From CAYYDH01 sp964470615 (GTDB taxonomy: Bacteria > Patescibacteriota > Minisyncoccia > Minisyncoccales > GWA2-38-27): a DNA stretch of 19,971 nucleotides. Position 1 is the stretch's first letter. The number at the start of each line of letters is the position of its first letter. The position numbers and the translations under genes are program-made. The notes beneath the pieces were generated by a model that was not told the DNA's origin, made no database searches, and was given only the letters and a program-made list of their open reading frames with translations. Below, one piece after another: positions 14,662 to 19,971 of this stretch. The stretch is taken from contig CAYYDH010000006.1 of assembly GCA_964470615.1 (NCBI GenBank), forward strand, positions 1 to 19,971, read 5' to 3'.

Positions 14662-15078
14662 TTATTTCAACTCTACTTTCGCACCGGCTGCTTCAAACTT
14701 CTTCTTCAAATCTTCAGCCTCTTCCTTTTTAACATTCTCTTTCACTAATTGAGCTCCGGAGACAGTGGCTTCCACCAAGTCCTTAGCTTCCTTCAGGCCC
14801 TTACCCAAAACATCACGAACAACCTTAATCACTTCTATTTTCTTATCGCCTGTAGCCACAAGCATAACAGTAAAGGAGCTCTTCTCTTCGGCTGCCGGAG
14901 CAGCCCCTGCGGCTGGAGCGCCAGCCATCATCATCGGAGCAGCGGCGGATACGCCAAACTTCTTTTCCAGGATTTTTACCAATTCAGCCAAATCAATAAT
15001 TGACATTTTTTCTACTTCCTCAACTAAGCCTTTAAACTTAGCTGGAACTTCTACTTGCTCTTTTATTTCGTCTGCCAT
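14662..15078 (-). CDS. rplL: 50S ribosomal protein L7/L12
   Basis: 138 residues. The N-terminal dimerisation part contains MSIIDLAELVKILEKKFGVS, then comes an alanine-rich hinge (AAAPMMMAGAPAAGAAPAA), and the C-terminal factor-binding domain has KIEVIKVVRDVLGKGLKEAK and ends KKKFEAAGAKVELK. It forms the stalk that recruits translation GTPases, carried by L10. The start is 12 bases after the rplJ stop, and no Shine-Dalgarno sequence is visible. It is slightly longer than the usual 120-130 residues because of an N-terminal extension (MADEIKEQVEVPAKFKG). It shares the rplJ transcript. Confidence 0.97.
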   Translation of the reverse strand: MADEIKEQVEVPAKFKGLVEEVEKMSIIDLAELVKILEKKFGVSAAAPMMMAGAPAAGAAPAAEEKSSFTVMLVATGDKKIEVIKVVRDVLGKGLKEAKDLVEATVSGAQLVKENVKKEEAEDLKKKFEAAGAKVELK

Positions 15079-15090
15079 ATTTTTATATTA

Positions 15091-15603
15091 TTATTTTTTA
15101 ATTGCGCTTAGCACATAAACTAAGTTTCTAATGTTACCCTGCAAAACATTCACCAGCCCGGAAATTGGAGCTGAAATGCTTCCCACGACCTTTGCATAAA
15201 GTTCTTCCCTGGAGGGTATCAATGCCAGGGCAACAATTTCGTCTTTTTCTCTTAATTTATTCTCAAAATATCCGCCTAATATCTTCAAGCTCTTATTTTC
15301 CTCCCCAAATTTATAGGTGATCTTAGAAGCAGAAATCTCATCGCCAAAGCCGTAAACAAGGGCTATTTCCCCTTTTAATTTATCCTTATCAACCTCAATC
15401 TTTTTGCTTTTGAAAGCCAGATTCATCAAGGTCTTTTTAACAACCGCTATCAAGCAGTCTTTCTCTTTCAGCTTCTTCCTAAAAGCAGAGAGGTCTTTTG
15501 TTTTGATATTATCAATCGCCACAAAAACCATTGATTTCTGCTTATCAACGTCTTTCTCTATTTTCTCCACTATTTTTTTCTTTTGCTCTTTAGTTAAAGC
15601 CAT
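15091..15603 (-). CDS. rplJ: 50S ribosomal protein L10
   Basis: 170 residues from MALTKEQKKKIVEKIEKDVD; the stalk base protein that binds 23S rRNA and holds L7/L12 dimers. Family features: FVAIDNIKTKDLSAFRKKLK, AVVKKTLMNLAFK and the C-terminal GSISAPISGLVNVLQGNIRN. The frame is open 13 codons further upstream, but that part translates the attenuator hairpin, so the ATG at 15603 is chosen. The ATG sits directly after a T-rich run with no Shine-Dalgarno sequence. Expression is probably governed by the leader upstream (see the L10 leader and attenuator). Confidence 0.96.
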   Translation of the reverse strand: MALTKEQKKKIVEKIEKDVDKQKSMVFVAIDNIKTKDLSAFRKKLKEKDCLIAVVKKTLMNLAFKSKKIEVDKDKLKGEIALVYGFGDEISASKITYKFGEENKSLKILGGYFENKLREKDEIVALALIPSREELYAKVVGSISAPISGLVNVLQGNIRNLVYVLSAIKK

Positions 15604-15633
15604 AAAATAAAAAACTGTCTGGCCATAGACAGT
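15604..15633 (-). terminator. Attenuator hairpin in the rplJ leader
   Basis: On the minus strand ACTGTCT, loop ATGGCC, AGACAGT forms a perfect 7-bp stem (15614-15633), followed at once by TTTTTATTTT up to the rplJ ATG. Its ascending arm and loop reuse the bases TGTCTATGGC that close the L10-leader stem, so the two folds exclude each other. Confidence 0.65.
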
Positions 15634-15717
15634 AAACCCCAAGTTAGAATGTTTTAACTTGAAACGCTTGCCTCGATAGGTCTTATTCCGTTAAAAACGG
15701 AGCCCATTGTCTATGGC
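15622..15717 (-). ncRNA. Ribosomal protein L10 leader
   Basis: The transcribed leader has GCCATAGACA (15708-15717) pairing perfectly over 10 bases with TGTCTATGGC (15622-15631). Inside are a hairpin TCCGTT, TTT, AACGGA (15687-15701), the segment CTATCGAGGCAAGCG typical of the L10-binding region, and a second hairpin AAGTTA/TAACTT (15641-15660). This matches in position and outline the L10 leader found before rplJL operons, where L10 or the L10-L12 complex binds its own mRNA. The detailed kink-turn was not verified base by base. Confidence 0.75.
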
Positions 15718-15735
15718 TATTAAATTTATACTCCT

Positions 15736-15763
15736 ATATTACACCTCCAAAACCCTTTGTCAA
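15736..15763 (-). promoter_or_regulatory. Promoter of the rplJ-rplL operon
   Basis: A consensus TTGACA (15758-15763) precedes TAATAT (15736-15741) by 16 bases on the minus strand. Predicted start near 15729, about 12 bases before the L10-leader stem. It lies directly after the stop codon of the upstream surface-protein gene, for which no terminator is visible, so read-through from the upstream operon is possible. Confidence 0.7.
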
Positions 15764-15770
15764 GATTTAG

Positions 15771-16949
15771 CTATTCTTCAATGCAGATGAGCTTTTGAGG
15801 CACGTTACAAAGTTTTCCTTGGAAAGGAGTTAAAGCATCTGCGTTCTTAGCGCCGCCAGTTGTGCCCATGGCCAAAGCAGCAATGCCAACCGCATCTGTC
15901 GCCTTACCCTCTTTGGTATAACAACGAGGAAAGGCTGGTTTCGGGCTTCCAAAGGGCACAGGATACCCATCGGCTAAACCAGTCCCCTTTGTCCAATTTT
16001 GGCAAGTGGTAGTAAAACTGTATTTCTGGGCTAAGGGCAGACTCAACTGATTGATATTGCTAGCTATTGTCGTGCAGTTTTCTGCGCTTCGCTCATCAAG
16101 CCTTCCCAGCCACACGTTTTTCAAATTACTCAGGAAATCCGATGAAATCTTTTCTTCATTGATAACTATTGGGTCTGAAAGTTTAGCAATAAACTCACTG
16201 ATATCTTTACCTAGCAACCTGTGACAAGTCGCTCCCCGGGTCAAAGTTGAGGAAACAGTTGCCTCAACAAAAACTCCGTCTGTTTTCCTGGGGCCCCGAG
16301 CTAGTCTTTTTGTTGCTATTTCATTTTCATCATCTCCTCCCAAGAAGGCTTTCCAGGTTCCCTCTAGATTCATCTGTTCAGCCTCTTGCTGACATTTCTG
16401 GTCAGCACCAGCTAATCCGTCTAAGTTTCCGTTATAGGCTTGGCTGGTTATAAAAACCCGCCTGGCATTAGGATAATCGCTCGGAATCAAGGGCCATTCA
16501 TTTTGCAAAGATGCTCCTTCGCAACTTCCCAGCTCAGAAAAAACTATCGCAAAGGCGCCGGAAGAATAAGCAATCTTATTCCCTGGTTTCCAAGGATACT
16601 GGAAAACCGCCATCCAATAGTCGTCTCCGTAATCCTGACCAGGATAAATCGTCCATTCGTAACGGCCTAAGCTAGCTAAAACGTCTTTGGCAATCCATTT
16701 CGGCTCTTCTCCTTTGAATAAAACAATGCCTACCTTATCTATGCCCCCTCTCGCCTTCCATCTGACCTCATAGGTTTTGCCGATTTCCCAGTTCTCTCCT
16801 CCTACCGGAGACTGGATTTCAATATTCTTTGAGAAGTTAAGCACCAAAAGATAAAAGATAAAGACAAAAGTAACGACCACTGCGGCGATAACAACATAAA
16901 TTAAGGTTTTTTCTAAGGTGAACTTCTCCGATAGTTTTGGCAGCATCAT
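15771..16949 (-). CDS. Anchored surface protein: Kre9-like Ig domain plus C-type-lectin-like (DUF1554-type) domain
   Basis: 392 residues. One N-terminal transmembrane helix (about 14-38) anchors an extracytoplasmic protein. Residues 42-136 (IEIQSPVGGENWEIGKTYEV ... WIAKDVLASLGRYEWTI) match the Kre9/Knh1-type Ig-like repeat seen in many bacterial surface proteins. Residues 163-391 match the DUF1554/endostatin-like C-type lectin fold: RRVFITSQAYNGNLDGLAGA, GTWKAFLGG, VWLGRL and several cysteines up to CNVPQKLICIEE. It is likely an adhesin or cell-surface binding protein; the ligand is unknown. ATGATG allows either of two adjacent starts. It is last in the run def, mltG, PfpI, pilin-like gene, 28 bases after the pilin-like stop. 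Confidence 0.75.
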   Translation of the reverse strand: MMLPKLSEKFTLEKTLIYVVIAAVVVTFVFIFYLLVLNFSKNIEIQSPVGGENWEIGKTYEVRWKARGGIDKVGIVLFKGEEPKWIAKDVLASLGRYEWTIYPGQDYGDDYWMAVFQYPWKPGNKIAYSSGAFAIVFSELGSCEGASLQNEWPLIPSDYPNARRVFITSQAYNGNLDGLAGADQKCQQEAEQMNLEGTWKAFLGGDDENEIATKRLARGPRKTDGVFVEATVSSTLTRGATCHRLLGKDISEFIAKLSDPIVINEEKISSDFLSNLKNVWLGRLDERSAENCTTIASNINQLSLPLAQKYSFTTTCQNWTKGTGLADGYPVPFGSPKPAFPRCYTKEGKATDAVGIAALAMGTTGGAKNADALTPFQGKLCNVPQKLICIEE

Positions 16950-16977
16950 TTTTTTAAAGATTTAATTTATTAATAGC

Positions 16978-17616
16978 TTAATTTGGCTGAGAGCAAGCTG
17001 GACTGAAGGTTTGCCTCAAAGAGGAAACAATCTCGTCGCGCCTGACAGAATCGTAAAGCCTCTGGTCTGTCCACAAAATAGAGATGTAGAGGTTTTTCAG
17101 GTTCTGGCTGCATTTCTCCAGCCAGCATCTATAATCCTGGCTTTTCAAGAGATCATTCTGACTTTCGTTTTTGCTGATATAAATTATATCATAGCCAGAC
17201 GTGTTTTTACACGAAATAGCGTAAACCGCGTTCTTGTCGGCAGGAAAAACAGAATTACCTTTCAGAGAAAAGGGACCGGTAAAATAATAGCTTGAGAGCT
17301 TAGTATAAATAGCTGGTGGCGGGAAGTTAGCAGCCGGAGTAGCAGGAAACCCAGAATAAATGACAGCTGGCTGAAGAGCTTTGCCGTTCTGCAATACGGC
17401 TTTAACAACAAAGAACACCAAAATGACCAGCAAAACGATAAAAAGGCCGATGAGGGCGTTAAGCAATATCTTCCTCCCCTTCTGCGCTTTATTTTGATCC
17501 TCCTTGGCAGTTAAGATAAGGACTGTAGCCCAAATAAACAAGCCAAGAACTATTAAAGAAAGCAAAGAAAAAATCAAATAAGGAAGGTTTGTTAAGAAGT
17601 CAAATTGGTTTCCCAT
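16978..17616 (-). CDS. Two-helix pilin-like membrane protein with extracytoplasmic domain
   Basis: 212 residues. Transmembrane helices at about 12-36 and 50-73 flank a short charged loop (TAKEDQNKAQKGRKILLNAL). This is the pattern of the VirB2/TrbC-like 'type IV secretion pilin' proteins abundant in Patescibacteria, where KAKKxLxNAIIGLxIxLL is usual. Unlike simple pilins it carries about 130 residues after the second helix, with proline-rich start (ATPAANFPPPAIYTKL) and four cysteines that may form disulfides outside the cell. The function is unknown. Gaps of 16 and 28 bases to its neighbours suggest one operon with the anchored DJ-1 protein and the lectin-like protein. Confidence 0.55.
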   Translation of the reverse strand: MGNQFDFLTNLPYLIFSLLSLIVLGLFIWATVLILTAKEDQNKAQKGRKILLNALIGLFIVLLVILVFFVVKAVLQNGKALQPAVIYSGFPATPAANFPPPAIYTKLSSYYFTGPFSLKGNSVFPADKNAVYAISCKNTSGYDIIYISKNESQNDLLKSQDYRCWLEKCSQNLKNLYISILWTDQRLYDSVRRDEIVSSLRQTFSPACSQPN

Positions 17617-17632
17617 AGTGTTTCTGCGTTAG

Positions 17633-18325
17633 TTATTTATTCGGCGTAGAGCTGGCTCGAAAAACGTTTATTATCGCCCTGGCAAAATCATGAGTAGCTT
17701 CAGGGCCATCGGCAGTAACTATTCTTCCGTCTGTTACCACTACTAGGTCGGATGCGTATTCTGCTCCGTTATTCTGCAGTATTTTCACCAAAGACTTGTC
17801 TATATTTGAACTCCAAACTGTTGCTTTTTTGCCATCCAGTACCCCGGCTTTAGCCAGGATCGCCGGCGCGCTGCAAATTGCCCCCAAAACCTTGCCTTTC
17901 TCAACTGCGTCCTTGGCAATCTGATGACAAGTTGGATTATCAAAATAGTTATAGGCACCTGGCCCGCCGATAAACAAAATTGCGTCGTAGTCATCAACTT
18001 TCAGGTCTTTTAATAAAACATCTACCTTAACTTCTCCTCCTTCCTTTCCCATCGCACTTCCTGCTACAGAACTGACCGTTACAACCTGCGCCCCTTCGTC
18101 TTCTAGATCCTGCTTGGCAAAAAAATATTCTTCGTCGCGAAAATCGCGGGAAGCAATAATTAATGCAATTTTTTTATCTTTCAAAAGCTTCATCATGGAG
18201 TCAACGCCAGTAAAGATTCTCCCAGTTGTTTCGCGAAAAGCTTGGTTCTTGGTCAAGCTTTGCCAAACCCAAGCTGCACCTATTATTATTATAACAATTA
18301 CCAAAACTATTGTAAAAAACTTCAT
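17633..18325 (-). CDS. Membrane-anchored DJ-1/PfpI-family protein
   Basis: 230 residues. An N-terminal hydrophobic segment (about 4-22) is followed by a full DJ-1/PfpI domain (about 50-225). Landmarks: KKIALIIASRDFRDEEYF with the conserved glutamate (E65/E66), DYDAILFIGGPGAYNY, and the nucleophile elbow GAICSAPAILAKAGVL with C151, then KATVW and VVVTDGRIVTADGPEATHDF. Family members are deglycases/chaperones, glyoxalase-like enzymes or peptidases; which applies is not clear. The residue after Cys is Ser, not the His of PfpI peptidases. The membrane anchor suggests an extracytoplasmic position, which is unusual for this family. It starts two bases after the mltG stop. Confidence 0.87.
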   Translation of the reverse strand: MKFFTIVLVIVIIIIGAAWVWQSLTKNQAFRETTGRIFTGVDSMMKLLKDKKIALIIASRDFRDEEYFFAKQDLEDEGAQVVTVSSVAGSAMGKEGGEVKVDVLLKDLKVDDYDAILFIGGPGAYNYFDNPTCHQIAKDAVEKGKVLGAICSAPAILAKAGVLDGKKATVWSSNIDKSLVKILQNNGAEYASDLVVVTDGRIVTADGPEATHDFARAIINVFRASSTPNK

Positions 18326-18327
18326 AG

Positions 18328-19362
18328 TTACTTTAGATATTTGTTCCTGGCAATATTATGCTCGTCTAGGGTCCGGCTAAAGATCGTCTTGCCGCTGGGA
18401 GCGGAAAGATAATAAAAATAGTCGCTTCCAGTGGGATAAGCTGCCGCCAAAATGCTCTCCAGGCCAGGGCTGGAAATCGGGCCGGGCGGCAATCCCTTAT
18501 TCCGATAAGTATTGTAGGAAGAGTTAAGATAAACTTGCTCTCTAGTCATTTCTCTGCCTGTTATATAAATAATGCTGGCATCAACCTGCAAGGGCATGTC
18601 GATTCCTAATCTCTTCCACAAAATGCCAGAAACAATCTTTTTGTCTTCAAATGTTCTCACCTCTTTTTCAATCAAAGAGGCCATTGTTATTATCTCAAAG
18701 ATTGATTTTTTCTGCCTGGCAATCTCGTCCTCCAAGCTGGAAGAAAACTTCTTATCAAAATGGCTCAATATCTTCTTTACTATTGATTCTAGGTCGTCAG
18801 AAGCTAAGACTTCGTAAGTATCAGGGAAAAGATAGCCTTCTAGGTTTGAACTTTTGGGTTTATCTTTAAGAAAATCAAAATCTTGGTTAAAATCTTTTAC
18901 TAAATCAGAAGGATACCCAGAGACCGGCTGACCCACCAACTTGAAGAATTCTTCTCGCGAGCCGATTTCGTTATCTTCTAGATAGGTTCCGATTTTGTTC
19001 AAGTCCCAACCCTCAAGAATAGTAATTTTCTTCTTGAGAATCTGCCCTGATACCATCATCTCAATAATCTCCGGGATATTCATATCGGGCGATAATAGGT
19101 AGTCCCCGGCCTGAAGATTCTTTGAAGCACCTGTTACTAAAGCGTAAACCCTGAAGATAGAGCTGTACTTAATCAAATCAACCTCTTTGAGATCAGCAGC
19201 AATCTCTTTTGCTCCTTCTCCTTTTTCAACACTAAACCTTACTTTTTGCATCAATCCGGGGTTTTTCGGTAAATAAACGCTGTTCCACAAAAAAGTGGAA
19301 ATAATGAAAAGGCAGAAAAGAATTAAAATTACAGAAACTGCTGATAATCTTTTTATATTCAT
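18328..19362 (-). CDS. mltG: Endolytic murein transglycosylase MltG
   Basis: 344 residues of the YceG/MltG family, which cuts nascent glycan strands to end their synthesis. One N-terminal membrane helix (about 7-27), a LysM-like region (about 40-105), then the catalytic domain with LEGYLFPDTYEV (174-185), catalytic Glu in ASLIEKEV (E232), LQVDASIIYITG and NTYRNKGLPPGPISSPG (284-300). Length is as usual. The ATG overlaps the def stop by four bases (ATGA). It acts at the outer face of the membrane, the same wall-building theme as the ftsI operon in this window. Confidence 0.95.
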   Translation of the reverse strand: MNIKRLSAVSVILILFCLFIISTFLWNSVYLPKNPGLMQKVRFSVEKGEGAKEIAADLKEVDLIKYSSIFRVYALVTGASKNLQAGDYLLSPDMNIPEIIEMMVSGQILKKKITILEGWDLNKIGTYLEDNEIGSREEFFKLVGQPVSGYPSDLVKDFNQDFDFLKDKPKSSNLEGYLFPDTYEVLASDDLESIVKKILSHFDKKFSSSLEDEIARQKKSIFEIITMASLIEKEVRTFEDKKIVSGILWKRLGIDMPLQVDASIIYITGREMTREQVYLNSSYNTYRNKGLPPGPISSPGLESILAAAYPTGSDYFYYLSAPSGKTIFSRTLDEHNIARNKYLK

Positions 19363-19853
19363 ACAGGGCTACGATGAAAAAGTTTAAATTTGAGCTTCTG
19401 AAAAAAGCTTAGCCGGTCAAAAAATAGGACGCCGTTTAAGTGGTCTATCTCGTGGCAAAGAACCCTGGCCAAGAGGCCTTTAGCTGTAAGTTCAATCTTC
19501 TTTCCGGAAATATCCTGTCCTTCAACTTCTATCTCTTTCGGCCTTCTTATATTAATAAAAACATCGGGAAAGCTCAAACACCCTTCTTCGCCAAGGACCA
19601 AATCATTGCTTTTCTTCAGAATCTTGGGGTTTATCAATTCAAAAAACTCTTGGCCCTCAATGCCAGTTTTTATAACAACAATCCGCTTATTAACCCCGAC
19701 TTGAGGAGCTGCCAGGCCAATGCCATTGCCCTTCTCCATTGTCTGTACCATATCGACAATGAGCTTTTTTACCTCACGCGTTATCCTATCAACAGACACA
19801 GAGCGTTTTCTCAAAACCGGATTGCCAAATTTTTTGATTTCTAAAATCGCCAT
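19359..19853 (-). CDS. def: Peptide deformylase
   Basis: 164 residues from MAILEIKKFGNPVLR. It removes the formyl group from new proteins. All three motifs are intact: GIGLAAPQVG (44-53), EGCLSFP (90-96) with metal ligand C92, and HEIDH (134-138) with ligands H134 and H138 and catalytic E135. An upstream in-frame ATG at 19871 exists, but it would start inside tRNA-Trp, so 19853 is chosen. The start is only four bases after the encoded CCA of that tRNA, so tRNA processing probably creates or trims the 5' end of the def mRNA, leaving almost no leader. Confidence 0.96.
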   Translation of the reverse strand: MAILEIKKFGNPVLRKRSVSVDRITREVKKLIVDMVQTMEKGNGIGLAAPQVGVNKRIVVIKTGIEGQEFFELINPKILKKSNDLVLGEEGCLSFPDVFINIRRPKEIEVEGQDISGKKIELTAKGLLARVLCHEIDHLNGVLFFDRLSFFQKLKFKLFHRSPV

Positions 19854-19857
19854 AATA

Positions 19858-19931
19858 TGGCGGGGACGCAAGGACTCGAACCCTGATCAACGGTTTTGGA
19901 GACCGCTATTCTGCCATTGAACTACGTCCCC
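19858..19931 (-). tRNA. tRNA-Trp (anticodon CCA), CCA tail encoded
   Basis: Acceptor GGGGACG pairs with CGTCCCC, the anticodon stem GCGGT/ACCGT encloses loop CTCCAAA with CCA at 34-36, and the T arm is CAGGG, TTCGAGT, CCTTG. Discriminator G is followed by CCA in the DNA (19858-19860), unlike the two other tRNAs here, which have CAA at that place. It stands between the probable rpmG end and def. Confidence 0.95.
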
Positions 19932-19952
19932 AAAAGGACGCTTCCGTCCTTT
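19932..19952 (-). terminator. Hairpin between probable rpmG and tRNA-Trp
   Basis: AAAGGACG, loop GAAG, CGTCCTTT is a perfect 8-bp stem on the minus strand, starting within the stop codon of the upstream gene. The T run is short (TTTT) before the tRNA begins, so it may be a weak terminator, an RNA-processing signal or a 3' end stabiliser. The terminator reading is tentative. Confidence 0.45.
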
Positions 19953-19971
19953 ATTTCTTCGTCTCTTTATG
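19951..19971 (-). CDS. rpmG: 3' end of a gene, probably 50S ribosomal protein L33
   Basis: Only six codons and the stop are visible: HKETKK-stop. Many bacterial L33 proteins end in HTLHKETK, and rpmG commonly lies directly before tRNA-Trp (then secE/nusG). The residues and position agree, but seven codons cannot prove it. Confidence 0.45.
   Translation of the reverse strand, partial: HKETKK

Noticed and set aside
15604..15642. Longer rplJ start (13 extra codons)
   Set aside because: It would translate the attenuator hairpin, and L10 normally begins at MALTKEQ.
16870..16949. Type IV prepilin signal in the lectin-like protein (KFTLEKTLIYVV resembles GFTLIEVLI)
   Set aside because: The cleavage-site glycine is Lys and the +5 Glu is followed by Lys; an ordinary membrane anchor is the simpler reading.
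19854..19871. Longer def start
   Set aside because: It begins inside tRNA-Trp; deformylases start near MAILEIKKFG.
1..19971. CRISPR array, transposon, integron or prophage
   Set aside because: No spaced direct-repeat array, transposase, integrase or phage structural gene was found on either strand.

Overview
The window looks like a chromosomal piece of a candidate phyla radiation bacterium (Patescibacteria, most likely a Parcubacteria-type lineage). This is inferred from the gene repertoire: small membrane and surface proteins with pilin-like or Kre9/C-type-lectin-like domains, a membrane-anchored Clp ATPase, a compact mraZ-rsmH-ftsL-ftsI cell-division cluster, AT-rich leaders mostly without a Shine-Dalgarno sequence, and many 1-8 base gene overlaps. 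TGA is used as a stop (the 11781..12413 gene and def), which argues against the TGA=Gly code of Gracilibacteria/SR1. No insertion sequence, phage gene or CRISPR array was seen.

Layout. 1..2986 (minus): the 5' part of rmuC, a CaCA-type cation exchanger and an amino-acid permease. 3007..3116: tRNA-Glu(CTC) with its terminator. 3145..7196 (minus): a dcw-type cell-wall/division operon in the order mraZ, rsmH, ftsL, ftsI, and then a truncated Mur-ligase-like protein where murE/murF would be expected. It is driven by a promoter with a three-box MraZ operator that coincides with DnaA-box-like sequences. 7276..11686 (minus): a three-gene membrane operon (126-aa membrane protein, membrane-anchored Clp-like AAA+ ATPase, anchored protein with a pilin-like C-terminus) ending in a strong terminator. 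11712..14649: a plus-strand island with a CDP-alcohol phosphatidyltransferase and a 677-aa membrane protein with a PP2C-like N-terminal domain. tRNA-Val(CAC) lies between them on the minus strand, and the two plus-strand genes end in terminators that can also fold on the other strand. 14662..15763 (minus): rplJ-rplL with an L10 leader and an apparent attenuator. 15771..19971 (minus): the 3' tip of what is probably rpmG, tRNA-Trp(CCA), def, mltG, an anchored DJ-1/PfpI protein, a two-helix pilin-like protein and a Kre9/C-type-lectin-like surface protein.

How the genes fit together: much of the window serves the cell envelope (FtsI, FtsL, MltG, the Mur-like protein, phospholipid synthesis, anchored surface proteins) and translation (RsmH, L10, L7/L12, probable L33, deformylase, three tRNAs). 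The least expected item is the Clp-like ATPase. Its first ATPase ring has lost the Walker A lysine, the Walker B glutamate and the arginine-finger pair, and both substrate-gripping pore loops are substituted or deleted. It is translationally coupled to a small membrane protein. That module, the Mur-like pseudo-ligase and the L10 attenuator are the parts most worth following up.
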